Positions 17,189 through 25,195 of a stretch of DNA of 64,000 nucleotides are shown here, piece after piece. Position 1 is the first letter of the stretch, and each line of letters opens with the position of its first letter. The translations under genes and the position numbers were made by a program. This stretch comes from an uncultured Acidiphilium sp. GTDB taxonomy: Bacteria > Bacillota > Clostridia > Christensenellales > Borkfalkiaceae. The notes beneath the pieces were generated by a model, which was not told where the DNA came from, searched no databases, and worked only from the letters and a program-made list of their open reading frames with translations. Where the stretch lies: NCBI GenBank assembly GCA_902495325.1, contig CABUWK010000008.1:1-64000 (forward strand), given 5' to 3'.

Positions 17189-18409
17189 ATGGCAAAAGCT
17201 AAATTTGACAGAAGCAAGCCGCACGTAAACATCGGAACGATCGGCCACGTTGACCACGGCAAGACCACGCTTACCGCTGCTATCACCATGACGATGGCTG
17301 CGAAGGGCGATGCGGAAGCTATGAGATATGACCAGATCGATAAGGCTCCCGAAGAGAAGGCAAGAGGTATCACGATCAACACCGCGCACGTCGAATATCA
17401 GACCGACAAGAGACACTATGCTCACGTTGACTGCCCGGGACACGCGGACTACGTTAAGAACATGATCACCGGCGCCGCTCAGATGGACGGTGCTATCCTC
17501 GTCGTTGCCGCTACCGACGGTCCGATGCCGCAGACCAGAGAACACATTCTTCTTGCTCGTCAGGTCGGCGTTCCCTACATCATCGTATTCCTTAACAAAT
17601 GCGATCAGGTAGACGATCCCGAACTTCTCGAACTCGTTGAAATGGAAGTCAGAGGACTTCTTGACGAGTACGGATTCCCCGGCGACACGACCCCCATCAT
17701 CAAGGGTTCGGCTCTGAAAGCTCTTGAAAAAGCTTCGAGCGGTTGCTCCAAAGAAGAGATCCTTGCTTCTGACGAATGCAAATGCATTCTTGAACTTATG
17801 GACGCTATCGACAGCTACATTCCGACCCCGGAAAGAGACGATGCGAAGCCGTTCCTTCTTCCTGTCGAAGACGTGTTCACGATCTCCGGTCGTGGTACCG
17901 TTGCTACGGGCAGAGTTGAAAGAGGCGTAGCTCACGTCGGCGATCCCGTTGAGATCATCGGTCTTCAGGAAAAGCCCTCCACTTCCGTCATCACGGGTCT
18001 TGAAATGTTCAGAAAGAGCCTTGACGAAGCAATGGCAGGCGATAACGTAGGCGCACTTCTTCGTGGTATCGACAGAAGCGGTATCGAAAGAGGTCAGGTT
18101 ATCGCGAAACCCGGCACGGTGAAAGCTCATACCGAGTTCAGCGGTCAGGTTTACGTTCTGACCAAAGAAGAAGGCGGTCGTCACACCCCGTTCTTCAACA
18201 ACTACAGACCTCAGTTCTATTTCAGAACGACGGACGTTACGGGAACCATCAAACTTCCCGAAGGCGTTGAAATGGTTATGCCCGGCGACCACATCACGAT
18301 CGACGTTTCCCTCATCACTCCTATCGCTTGCGAAGAAGGTTTGAGATTCGCTATTCGTGAAGGCGGCAGAACGGTAGGATCCGGCGTCGTTTCCAAGATC
18401 ATCAAATAA
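17189..18409 (+). CDS. tuf: Elongation factor Tu
   Basis: The 406-residue GTPase delivers aminoacyl-tRNA to the ribosome. Motifs: G1 GHVDHGKTTL (about 18-27), G3 DCPGHADY, G4 NKCD, then domains 2 and 3 ending VGSGVVSKIIK. It is about 10 residues longer than many EF-Tu proteins because of a Cys-containing segment just before the MDAIDSYIPTPERD stretch (SSGCSKEEILASDECKC). ATCGGAGG precedes the ATG. It is the last gene of the str cluster; a strong terminator follows. Confidence 0.98.
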   Translation: MAKAKFDRSKPHVNIGTIGHVDHGKTTLTAAITMTMAAKGDAEAMRYDQIDKAPEEKARGITINTAHVEYQTDKRHYAHVDCPGHADYVKNMITGAAQMDGAILVVAATDGPMPQTREHILLARQVGVPYIIVFLNKCDQVDDPELLELVEMEVRGLLDEYGFPGDTTPIIKGSALKALEKASSGCSKEEILASDECKCILELMDAIDSYIPTPERDDAKPFLLPVEDVFTISGRGTVATGRVERGVAHVGDPVEIIGLQEKPSTSVITGLEMFRKSLDEAMAGDNVGALLRGIDRSGIERGQVIAKPGTVKAHTEFSGQVYVLTKEEGGRHTPFFNNYRPQFYFRTTDVTGTIKLPEGVEMVMPGDHITIDVSLITPIACEEGLRFAIREGGRTVGSGVVSKIIK

Positions 18410-18429
18410 TTTCCCTTTTCGGGTAATCG

Positions 18430-18465
18430 AAAAGCGTTGCGGAAGTATCCGCAGCGCTTTTTGTT
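18430..18465 (+). terminator. tuf terminator
   Basis: Stem AAAGCG-T-TGCGGA against TCCGCA-G-CGCTTT with loop AGTA, followed by TTTTTG. It closes the str transcription unit. Confidence 0.92.
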
Positions 18466-18495
18466 GTTGATAAATTTATTATGCCGCTCGGCAAA

Positions 18496-18549
18496 TGTCC
18501 TTTCATCCTGATCCTGCCGCTTGCCTGGCTGATGAAGGATCTCAGGACA
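18496..18549 (+). repeat. Palindromic intergenic repeat, copy 1
   Basis: 54-bp element bounded by TGTCCT and AGGACA, with internal pairing of TTCATC and GATGAA. Copy 2 begins 118 bp downstream with about 5 mismatches over 54 bp. Similar imperfect-palindrome extragenic repeats are common in Bacillota genomes. The 462-bp tuf-cysK gap consists largely of these repeats and has no gene. Confidence 0.75.
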
Positions 18550-18613
18550 TATCCGTGAAATGTCACAGAAGGGAAAGAGAAATATATATAATTTCGAGAT
18601 CGCCCGGAAAACA

Positions 18614-18667
18614 TGTCCTGTCATCCTGGTCCTGCCTCTTGCACGGCTGATGAAGGATCTCAGGACA
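18614..18667 (+). repeat. Palindromic intergenic repeat, copy 2
   Basis: Same 54-bp unit as at 18496, same orientation. The last 20 bases (GATGAAGGATCTCAGGACAT) are identical in the two copies. Similarity also extends into the tails, GAAGGGAAA followed by ATATATAATTT and GAGATC. Confidence 0.75.
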
Positions 18668-18696
18668 TCTCTGCAAAATGCAGCCGAAGGGAAAAG

Positions 18697-18771
18697 AAAA
18701 ATATATAATTTTGAGATCCTTCACGGGCAGATTCTATTTGTCGGTTCAGGAAGACAGAATTATATATTTTT
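18697..18771. repeat. AT-rich inverted repeat, third diverged copy in reverse
   Basis: AAAAATATATAATT (18697-18710) is perfectly inverted at 18758-18771. Between them, the reverse strand reads like a diverged third copy of the palindromic unit (CTGTCTTCCTG ... GAAGGATCTC). The group is therefore two direct copies followed by one inverted copy. Confidence 0.55.
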
Positions 18772-18871
18772 AATTCTTATATACCACGTTCCGCTCGCGT
18801 GTTATACGATTGATGAATTAACGCGATCGCCTGCGGATAAATGTATCGGCGGCAAACCGTGCGATTTCGTG

Positions 18872-19801
18872 TTACGCCTGATAGAGGTCGGTAGAAAGGT
18901 ATCTGTCTCCGCCGTCCGGGAATAACACAACGATCGTTTTTCCTTCGTATTCCGCTTTACGGGCAAGGGAAACAGCGGCGGCTAAGGCTGCGCCTGCTGA
19001 AATTCCGACCAGAAAACCTTCCGTTTTTCCGACCGAAGCGGCGTAAGAAAAGGCGTCTTCATTGGAAACGGGGATTACCTTATCGTAAACGGACGTGTCG
19101 AGGGTGTCGGGAACAAACCCTGCGCCGATACCTTGTATTTTATGAGAACCCGATTTTCCTTCCGAAAGAACGGGGGAGGAAGCCGGTTCTACGGCGACGA
19201 TCTCGACAGAGGGAAGTTTTTCTTTTAAATATCTGCCGATACCCGTGATCGTTCCGCCCGTGCCGACGCCCGCAACGAAGCAGTCAATCTTACCGTCGGT
19301 GTCTCTGTAAAGTTCGGGACCGGTCGTTTCATAGTGCGCTTTCGGGTTGGCAGGATTCACGAATTGTCCCGGGACAAATGCTCCGAGCTCTTCCGCAAGT
19401 TCGTTTGCCTTTGCGATCGCACCCTTCATTCCTTTTGCGCCTTCCGTAAGAACGATCTCCGCACCGTATGCCTTTATCATTTTTCTGCGTTCGACGGACA
19501 TTGTTTCCGGCATTACGATAATCACTTTGTATCCTTTTGCCGTACCGATCGCCGCGATTCCGATTCCCGTATTGCCCGAAGTCGGTTCTACGATCGTGCC
19601 GCCCGGCTGAAGTTTGCCGGATCTCTCGGCATCCTCGATCATGGCTTTCGCGATACGGTCTTTCACAGACCCCGCGGGATTAAAATACTCGAGTTTTGCA
19701 AGGATCTTAGCTTTCAGGTTGAAAGCTTTTTCGATGCGCGTCAGTTCGACCAAAGGTGTGTTTCCGATCAGCTCGCTTGCGGAATGATAAATTTTCGACA
19801 T
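18872..19801 (-). CDS. cysK: Cysteine synthase A (O-acetylserine sulfhydrylase)
   Basis: The 309-residue PLP enzyme makes cysteine from O-acetylserine and sulfide. The PLP lysine lies in NPAGSVKDR (Lys47), the substrate loop is PTSGNTGIG, and the phosphate-binding glycine loop is GVGTGGTITGIGRYL. The ATG at 19801 follows GGGAGG; an earlier in-frame start lacks a site. A consensus promoter and a CymR-like palindrome lie directly upstream, suggesting control by sulfur or cysteine supply. It is monocistronic; its 3' end faces tuf across the repeat cluster. Confidence 0.96.
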   Translation of the reverse strand: MSKIYHSASELIGNTPLVELTRIEKAFNLKAKILAKLEYFNPAGSVKDRIAKAMIEDAERSGKLQPGGTIVEPTSGNTGIGIAAIGTAKGYKVIIVMPETMSVERRKMIKAYGAEIVLTEGAKGMKGAIAKANELAEELGAFVPGQFVNPANPKAHYETTGPELYRDTDGKIDCFVAGVGTGGTITGIGRYLKEKLPSVEIVAVEPASSPVLSEGKSGSHKIQGIGAGFVPDTLDTSVYDKVIPVSNEDAFSYAASVGKTEGFLVGISAGAALAAAVSLARKAEYEGKTIVVLFPDGGDRYLSTDLYQA

Positions 19802-19820
19802 ACAGAATACCTCCCGATTC

Positions 19821-19887
19821 AATTCCTACCAAAACGGTAGGAATTATTTTATATCCGTATTATACTACCGCAGGGCGGCAATGTCAA
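19821..19887 (-). promoter_or_regulatory. cysK promoter and CymR-like operator
   Basis: On the minus strand: -35 TTGACA (19882-19887), 17-bp spacer, -10 TATAAT (19859-19864), all consensus. Just downstream of the expected start point is a perfect palindrome, AATTCCTACC-N5-GGTAGGAATT (19821-19845). The ATTCC...GGAAT symmetry resembles sites of the Rrf2-type cysteine regulator CymR. It could block elongation as DNA, or fold in the RNA leader. Confidence 0.7.
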
Positions 19888-19925
19888 CCGAATCAAAAAG
19901 AATTTAAAAATTTTTCGTTGTTCAG

Positions 19926-19955
19926 GTATAAAAGGAAAATTCGCGGTCAACAATT
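19926..19955 (+). promoter_or_regulatory. Candidate sigma-F/sigma-G promoter
   Basis: GTATA (19926-19930), exactly 15 bp, then GTCAACAATT (19946-19955). This fits the forespore consensus GYWTA-N15-GGHRANAMTR in the whole -35 and in 8 of 10 -10 positions. It lies 30 bp before the gene preceding spoIIQ, a known sigma-F target in Bacillus. Confidence 0.5.
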
Positions 19956-19985
19956 CTCTGCGTAAAACAACAGCGGAGACGTGAT

Positions 19986-20405
19986 ATGCGTAAAACTTTG
20001 CTTGCCGCTACGGCGGCGCTTGCTATGTTTGTTTCGGTCAATCTTCAGAAAGGGAGCGTATTTCCCTATGCGGGGCGGCACGAGGCATATCTGTTAAAAA
20101 ACTCGTCTGCCTGTCAGATCCTTTCCTTAAGCGGAGAGGAAGCAAACGAAAGACTGTTTTTCCTGTTCCGGCTCAAAGGGGAGAGCGTGATGCTCGACAG
20201 CCCGGAAGAAGCCGAAAAGATCGTCCGTCGATATCATGCCCGGTTTCTTTTCGAAGAAAACGCGGAAGGGGTGCGGAGCGAATATTACTATACCCCGAAA
20301 TTAAGGGGCTATAAATTGATTAACGGGAAAAAAGTCAATCTGCACATAGCCTATGCGAACGGAAGAACGGTCGCAGGCACGCCGATTTTATTCGGCGGAT
20401 ATTGA
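19986..20405 (+). CDS. Small secreted protein preceding spoIIQ, YwmB-like
   Basis: The 139-residue product has an N-terminal signal-like segment (MRKTLLAATAALAMFVSVN) and a compact mixed alpha/beta rest. Its last part (EYYYTPKLRGYKLINGKKVNLHIAYANGRTVAGTPILFGGY) resembles the end of YwmB, a secreted protein encoded close to spoIID and spoIIQ in Bacillus. It is much shorter than YwmB, so the match is tentative. GGAGA lies about eight bases before the ATG. It is followed after 75 bp by the SpoIIQ-like gene, and a forespore-type promoter lies upstream, suggesting a joint sporulation role. Confidence 0.55.
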   Translation: MRKTLLAATAALAMFVSVNLQKGSVFPYAGRHEAYLLKNSSACQILSLSGEEANERLFFLFRLKGESVMLDSPEEAEKIVRRYHARFLFEENAEGVRSEYYYTPKLRGYKLINGKKVNLHIAYANGRTVAGTPILFGGY

Positions 20406-20480
20406 CGGGAAAACGAAAAAGAGGGTCTGCCCGGAAAGCAAAAAGCGGCGAAGCTGAAAATTTAAGGAGGACATAACAAT

Positions 20481-21170
20481 ATGTCGGAAAAGAAACAGAA
20501 CGGAGTTGCAGCATTTTTCAAGAGGAATTTGTATTACCTTATCGTAGGGTTTTCCCTGCTGGTGATCGCCGCGGTGATCGCGGTCGTCGTGTGGCAGAAG
20601 AACAATCAGCCAATCCAGACGGGCGGAAAACCGGAAAGCATTGCGGAGAGCACGAGAGAACCCGAAAGCACGGGCGGCAGCGATAAGCCGACGGACAAGC
20701 CGGAAGATCCCGACGACAAGCCGAATCAGGACGATCCCGCGGATACGAAGATCATGTTCATTCTTCCGGTGGAAAACGGTTCGGTGCTGAAGAGCTTCAC
20801 TTCTTCCACGGTGGTGTTCAACAGTACGCTCGGCGTGTATACGGGGCACATGGGGATCGATTTCGCCGCCGACGAAGGGGCGGAAGTGAGATGCGTTTAC
20901 GACGGAAAGATCGAAAGCATTACCACGAGTTATCTGCAGGGCACCACGATCACGGTCGATCACGGCAACGGGTTGAAATCCGTTTATAATTCGATCGAGG
21001 CGAAAGAAGGGCTTACGGAAGGGCAGTCGCTGAAAAAGGGCGACGTGATCGGTGGCGTTTCCACGACCAATCGCCAGGAATATAAAGACGGACCGCATCT
21101 TCATTTCGAAACGACGCTGAACGGCAAAAAAGTCGATCCGCTCACCTATCTGATGCTTGAGGATAAGTGA
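20481..21170 (+). CDS. spoIIQ: SpoIIQ-like M23 peptidase, membrane anchored
   Basis: The 229-residue protein has one N-terminal membrane segment (about 17-43), a Pro/Asp/Lys-rich linker (about 47-90), and an extracellular LytM/M23 domain. The metal ligands are intact: HxxxD (His123, Asp127) and HxH (His206, His208). Bacillus SpoIIQ lacks the first histidine, whereas clostridial SpoIIQ retains the complete site, so the enzyme may be active. SpoIIQ on the forespore side pairs with SpoIIIAH on the mother-cell side during engulfment. AAGGAGG precedes the ATG. A general cell-wall endopeptidase is the alternative; the neighbour and the promoter favour sporulation. Confidence 0.78.
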   Translation: MSEKKQNGVAAFFKRNLYYLIVGFSLLVIAAVIAVVVWQKNNQPIQTGGKPESIAESTREPESTGGSDKPTDKPEDPDDKPNQDDPADTKIMFILPVENGSVLKSFTSSTVVFNSTLGVYTGHMGIDFAADEGAEVRCVYDGKIESITTSYLQGTTITVDHGNGLKSVYNSIEAKEGLTEGQSLKKGDVIGGVSTTNRQEYKDGPHLHFETTLNGKKVDPLTYLMLEDK

Positions 21171-21259
21171 TCCGCCGCAGCCGGTACGGTCGGAATAAAA
21201 CGAGTTTTGTCACCCGGACAAAGGGAGAGGAAAAGCGTTGACATAAACAGGAAAAACTT

Positions 21260-21279
21260 CCCGTATATTGTACGGGAGG
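21260..21279 (+). promoter_or_regulatory. Hairpin overlapping the ribosome site of the M1 peptidase gene
   Basis: CCCGTA-TATTG-TACGGG (21260-21276) overlaps the GGGAGG ribosome site (21274-21279). If transcribed, it would partly mask that site. A TTGACA at 21238 could be the -35 of the local promoter, but the following TATATT is at 20 bp, longer than ideal. Confidence 0.35.
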
Positions 21280-21285
21280 TTTTTT

Positions 21286-22788
21286 ATGTCCGGAATCAGA
21301 AGGAGATCGGGGAAGGGGAGATCCGTTTTCCCTGCTTATAGGTTTGCGGGAAAAAGGAGTGCGAAATTGTTGTTTTTTCTCTTCTTTTTGTGCCTTGCAA
21401 CGTCCGCAGCCGCCGGGTGCACGGTCCGGAAAACGAAAAAAATGCCGGCGTGTTCGATCGAAGCGGTTTTTGAAGGAAATACTCTGACGGCAAAGATGAG
21501 CTATCGTTACGTGCACGAGGGAGAAAAGGAAATTTCCCGCCTGCCGTTCATTCTCTATACGAACGCCTACCGGGAAGGAGCAAAGAAACCCGTTACGACG
21601 GAAGACGGGGAAAGAAAGGTGTATCCGAACGGGAAAAACTATATGACGACGGACGTTTTATCCGTTTTTTCGGAGGGAAAGCAAGCGGCGTTTTCTATCG
21701 GCGGGGAAGACGACAATATTTTGTACGTCGATCTGGAGAAAACATTGTTTACCGGAGAAGAAGTGACTGTAGAAGTCGATTATCGGCTTATTTTACCCGA
21801 ATGCAGATTCCGTACGGGCGTATGGGAAAACAAAGTGAACCTCGGCGACTGGTTTCCCGTTTGCTGCCGTTTTTCCGGCGACGGATTCCGGGAGATCTCT
21901 TATTCTCCCTTCGGCGATCCGTACGAACAGATCTGCTGCGACTATTCCGTGAATCTGACGGTCCCTTCGGAATATATCGTCGCGTCGGGAGGAAAGACGA
22001 TCGGAACGGAAGTAAAAGGGGAGATTACCGTGTATTCCTTCGATCTGCCGGAAGGGCGGGATATCTCCTTTGTGCTCGGGAAAAACTTCAACGTGGCAAG
22101 CGGAGAAGCAAACGGCGTTTGCGTGAATTATTACACCGAACGGGAAGAATTCTGCGAAGATCTCGAGCTTGCGCTCGACGCGCTTGACTTTTTCTCTTCC
22201 TCCTTCGGAAAATATCCTTACGAAACCTATTCTCTTGCGGAAACGGCGTTCGCGTACGGCGGCATGGAATATTCCGGGCTTTCGGTCATTTCCGATTCTT
22301 TGGGAGAGGAAGAGCGGAGACAGGCGATCGTTCACGAAACGGCGCATCAGTGGTGGCGCGGGGGCGTCGGGTTCGATCAGACGAAAGAGCATTATCTCGA
22401 CGAAGGTCTTGCCGAGTATTCCGCTTATCTTTATTGGAAAGAAAGGGGAGACGCTACGGTGGCGGACGATATTCTTTCGGGTGCGATCTCAGCCTATAAG
22501 TCGTTTTTCGAGCTTTCTTCTCTTTTAAACGGCACGGCGGATACGCGGATGGATCGGGATCTTTCCGATTTTTCGTCTCTGCTCGAATACGGAAACATCG
22601 CGTATAACAAAAGCCTTGTCATGTTCTGCAGATACGGAGAAACGATCGGAGAAAAGAAGACGAAACAGAAACTTGCGAAATTTTATAAAAAGAATCTCTG
22701 CGGCATCGCGACGCTTTCCGATCTTACGGACGCCCTCGGCTATGCGGAACATTTCCGCTCTTTCGTCGAAGGAAAAGTTCTGATCTGA
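21286..22788 (+). CDS. M1-family zinc metallopeptidase, lipoprotein
   Basis: The 500-residue protein is exported as a lipoprotein: a basic N-terminus, a hydrophobic stretch (LLFFLFFLCLATSAA), then lipobox AAGC near residue 45. The catalytic core is intact, with HETAH (His350, Glu351, His354) and Glu373 exactly 18 residues later, the M1 spacing. The preceding GGMEYS matches the exopeptidase GxMEN motif with the last Asn replaced by Tyr and Ser. It is shorter than classic aminopeptidase N (about 850) because the C-terminal domains are absent. It probably trims peptides at the cell surface. The ATG has GGGAGG upstream. It may be monocistronic; a strong terminator follows. Confidence 0.85.
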   Translation: MSGIRRRSGKGRSVFPAYRFAGKRSAKLLFFLFFLCLATSAAAGCTVRKTKKMPACSIEAVFEGNTLTAKMSYRYVHEGEKEISRLPFILYTNAYREGAKKPVTTEDGERKVYPNGKNYMTTDVLSVFSEGKQAAFSIGGEDDNILYVDLEKTLFTGEEVTVEVDYRLILPECRFRTGVWENKVNLGDWFPVCCRFSGDGFREISYSPFGDPYEQICCDYSVNLTVPSEYIVASGGKTIGTEVKGEITVYSFDLPEGRDISFVLGKNFNVASGEANGVCVNYYTEREEFCEDLELALDALDFFSSSFGKYPYETYSLAETAFAYGGMEYSGLSVISDSLGEEERRQAIVHETAHQWWRGGVGFDQTKEHYLDEGLAEYSAYLYWKERGDATVADDILSGAISAYKSFFELSSLLNGTADTRMDRDLSDFSSLLEYGNIAYNKSLVMFCRYGETIGEKKTKQKLAKFYKKNLCGIATLSDLTDALGYAEHFRSFVEGKVLI

Positions 22789-22804
22789 AAGAAAAACGAA
22801 CGTG

Positions 22805-22846
22805 AAAGCCCCGGAAAGACGAGACGTCGTGCTTTTCCGGGGCTTT
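22805..22846. terminator. Bidirectional terminator between the M1 peptidase and AraC genes
   Basis: AAAGCCCCGGAAA pairs with TTTTCCGGGGCTTT around a roughly 15-base loop. It lies between convergent genes and can serve both directions. Confidence 0.85.
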
Positions 22847-22884
22847 ATTCTTTGATTTTTCCGGGGCTTTATTCTTTGATTTTA
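22837..22884. repeat. 24-bp tandem duplication at the 3' end of the AraC gene
   Basis: Two adjacent 24-bp copies (22837-22860 and 22861-22884, 23 of 24 identical) contain the right arm of the terminator and the last codons plus stop of the AraC gene. The AraC stop codon is therefore followed by a second copy of its own tail. Confidence 0.85.
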
Positions 22885-23669
22885 TTTTTGAATTCGGTGG
22901 GCGTCATACCGATTTTCTTTTTGAAAATACGCGAGAAATACAGGTTGTTCTGAAACCCCGATTTATAGGCGATTTCTTTTAAAGAATAGTTGGAGAATTT
23001 GATCAGTTCCATCGCTTTTTCGAGCCTGCGGTTGATCACGAACTGTGACGGCGAGATGCCCATATGCTTGGCAAACTTGTTGGAAAAGTATATTTTGTTC
23101 AGGGAGCAGATATCCGCAAGTTCTTCCACGGAGATCTCGCGTTCTATGTTTTTGTCTATATATTCGATAATGTCCAGAAAGGGAACGATGCTGTCGTCGG
23201 GATAAATGTCGGGCAGGAAACGGGAGATCAGGATCTTCATAATGCCGCTTACTTCCAGTTCTCCCGCAAGGTCGTTGCCGTGCCCTTCGTCCCGGCTTTT
23301 TATGTAATTTTCGATTCTTTTGAAAAAGTATTCGTCCGCTTCGCCCGCCTTCACTTCGTTTTTCAGGTTCAGGGCATAGAAGACGTTGCTTGCCGAACGC
23401 TCGAAACGGAAATGAATGAAATGGTGGCTGAAATATTCCTCGCATTTTCCCGTGATGACGGAGTGGCTGGGGATAAAATACATGTAACCGGGCTTTAAAC
23501 GGAAGGATTTATCTTTCAGATAGATCTCCGCGTCGCCGTCCGTCACATAATAAAGGCGTTCGTATTTATAAAAGAAGACCTGGTTTTTCCAGAAACTGCC
23601 CACCGTTACGAATTCGCCTTCGGTAACGGGAAAGGTGGCGGTGTTGATCAAACTGAAAAGCTGACTCAT
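22869..23669 (-). CDS. AraC-family transcriptional regulator
   Basis: The 266-residue protein has an N-terminal cupin-like sensor (about 1-150, with an RLKPGYMYFIPS stretch typical of AraC_binding) and two C-terminal helix-turn-helix motifs (about 185-262), ending in the signature LKEIAYKSGFQNNLYFSRIFKKKIGMTPTEF. It is transcribed divergently from the SGNH-ABC-glycosidase operon and is its likely activator, with a sugar as the probable inducer. The ATG at 23669 has GGAGAG upstream; longer in-frame starts overlap the promoter. Its 3' end carries a 24-bp tandem duplication. Confidence 0.92.
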   Translation of the reverse strand: MSQLFSLINTATFPVTEGEFVTVGSFWKNQVFFYKYERLYYVTDGDAEIYLKDKSFRLKPGYMYFIPSHSVITGKCEEYFSHHFIHFRFERSASNVFYALNLKNEVKAGEADEYFFKRIENYIKSRDEGHGNDLAGELEVSGIMKILISRFLPDIYPDDSIVPFLDIIEYIDKNIEREISVEELADICSLNKIYFSNKFAKHMGISPSQFVINRRLEKAMELIKFSNYSLKEIAYKSGFQNNLYFSRIFKKKIGMTPTEFKNKIKE

Positions 23670-23730
23670 AAAAATCTCTCCGTTCTGTCGAGTCCGGTCG
23701 AAAGAACCTGTTTTTTTTGTTTGCGGTATA

Positions 23731-23759
23731 ATGATACCACATGTTTTCCGCGAGGTCAA
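23731..23759 (-). promoter_or_regulatory. AraC gene promoter
   Basis: On the minus strand: -35 TTGACC (23754-23759), 17-bp spacer ending TGTGG, -10 TATCAT (23731-23736). Confidence 0.75.
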
Positions 23760-23810
23760 CGATTTTGAAAGAAAAATTAAGTTTGTGCATATTATCGTTT
23801 TGTCTGTGTA

Positions 23811-23839
23811 TTGTCATATCGAAGGCGTTGTGCTACAAT
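23811..23839 (+). promoter_or_regulatory. Promoter of the glycan-utilisation operon
   Basis: -35 TTGTCA (23811-23816), 17-bp spacer ending TGC (extended -10), -10 TACAAT (23834-23839). The approximately 50 bp between this and the AraC promoter are AT-rich and are the natural place for AraC binding, though I could not define a clear site. Confidence 0.7.
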
Positions 23840-23921
23840 GAAACGGTAAAGTATAAAAATATGCCCAGCCGCGGAAACGGCGGGGTTCCCGCGGGGAAAA
23901 CGGCGGGAAAGGAGAGATCGG

Positions 23922-25151
23922 ATGAAAAAATCAATCGCAGCCGTAGCTTTCGGTTTGTGTCTGTCGCTGGCGTGCGCCGCCTGCGGAGGAACGACGGGAG
24001 GAACGTCCGTAAAAGAGGAAGAAGACGTGAAAAAGAACTTCCCGAATTACGTGGAACCTGCCGACGCGACCTATCAATTCGGTTTCGGAGAGACGACGAC
24101 TCCTTTTTATACGGGCAACGTGATCTACAACGAAACGACCCTTCTGATCGACGACGAAGAGGGAACGCTTTCCGGATCGCTGCAGTTCACCCCGGTGAAA
24201 ATCCTTTCGATCCGCGATTACACGCTGAAAAACGAATTCAACGTTTCCGATTTCAAAGTGGAAGGAAAGAAGATCTCCGTTTCTTCCGATAAAGGGGTGC
24301 CGAGCCTGACCGAAGCGAACCTTGCGGGCGTGAAAATGCCGGAAGGATTCAAAAAAGTGGATCAGATCGGAAACATTCTTACCGACTGCATGCAGATGGG
24401 ATCCGCCGTCTATACGGAAAGTCCCTTCTATTACGGCAAACAGGTCTACGTGAGTTATGTGTACGACATTTCGGAAGTCGACCTTTCTCTCTATGCGTCC
24501 TATGCGACGTCCGGCTTAACGAAGACGAAAAACAAGCTTCTCCTCGGAGACGATCTGAAGATCGCCGCCACGGGAGACAGCGTGATGGAAGGTTGTTCTT
24601 CGAGCAAGAAATTCAACCACGAACCTTTTATGGACTGTTTCATGGATCTGACGCAACAGGCGTTGCAACAGAAATATACCGGAAAGATCACCCTTTCCAA
24701 CCGCGCGGTCGGAGGAAAAACGTCCGGCTGGGGCGCGGAAGACGTGCAGACGTTGCAGCTTGCGCAGGATAAACCCGACCTGATGTACATTCATTTCGGC
24801 ATCAACGATCTCGGCGAAAGAAGATCGGCGGATTCCTATAAAGCGAACATTAAAAAGATCGTGACCGACGTGCAGGGCGCGAACCCCGAATGCGAATTCG
24901 TTCTGATCAAGGCGTTCATGGCGAACCCCGAACTTTATCTCGATACCGGATTCGAAGAATACTGGAAGGCTCTGGACGAGATCGCGGAGGAACTCGACAA
25001 CGTTTATGTGCTCGATCTGTATTCGCAGTCCAAAAAACTGCTCGAAGGGAAGAAGTATTACGACGTTACGGGCAACGGCATTAACCACGTGAACGATTTC
25101 TCGTCCCGTCTGTACGCGATGAACATGATCGCGCAGCTCGTGAAATACTGA
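23922..25151 (+). CDS. Secreted SGNH/GDSL esterase, lipoprotein
   Basis: The 409-residue lipoprotein has its lipobox Cys at residue 21 (ACAAC). The N-terminal half (about 40-200) looks like an accessory beta domain. The C-terminal half is an SGNH hydrolase: GDSVMEG (Ser near 225), AVGGKTSG, GINDLG, and GINHVNDF carrying the C-terminal His. This two-domain plan is common in surface carbohydrate esterases that remove acetyl groups from polysaccharides. It opens the operon that continues with the ABC importer and glycosidases, so it probably deacylates the glycan outside the cell. The start has GGAGAG about nine bases upstream. Confidence 0.82.
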   Translation: MKKSIAAVAFGLCLSLACAACGGTTGGTSVKEEEDVKKNFPNYVEPADATYQFGFGETTTPFYTGNVIYNETTLLIDDEEGTLSGSLQFTPVKILSIRDYTLKNEFNVSDFKVEGKKISVSSDKGVPSLTEANLAGVKMPEGFKKVDQIGNILTDCMQMGSAVYTESPFYYGKQVYVSYVYDISEVDLSLYASYATSGLTKTKNKLLLGDDLKIAATGDSVMEGCSSSKKFNHEPFMDCFMDLTQQALQQKYTGKITLSNRAVGGKTSGWGAEDVQTLQLAQDKPDLMYIHFGINDLGERRSADSYKANIKKIVTDVQGANPECEFVLIKAFMANPELYLDTGFEEYWKALDEIAEELDNVYVLDLYSQSKKLLEGKKYYDVTGNGINHVNDFSSRLYAMNMIAQLVKY

Positions 25152-25195
25152 AACGGAAACAGAATATAACGGTAAAAATCGATCGCCGGAAAACG

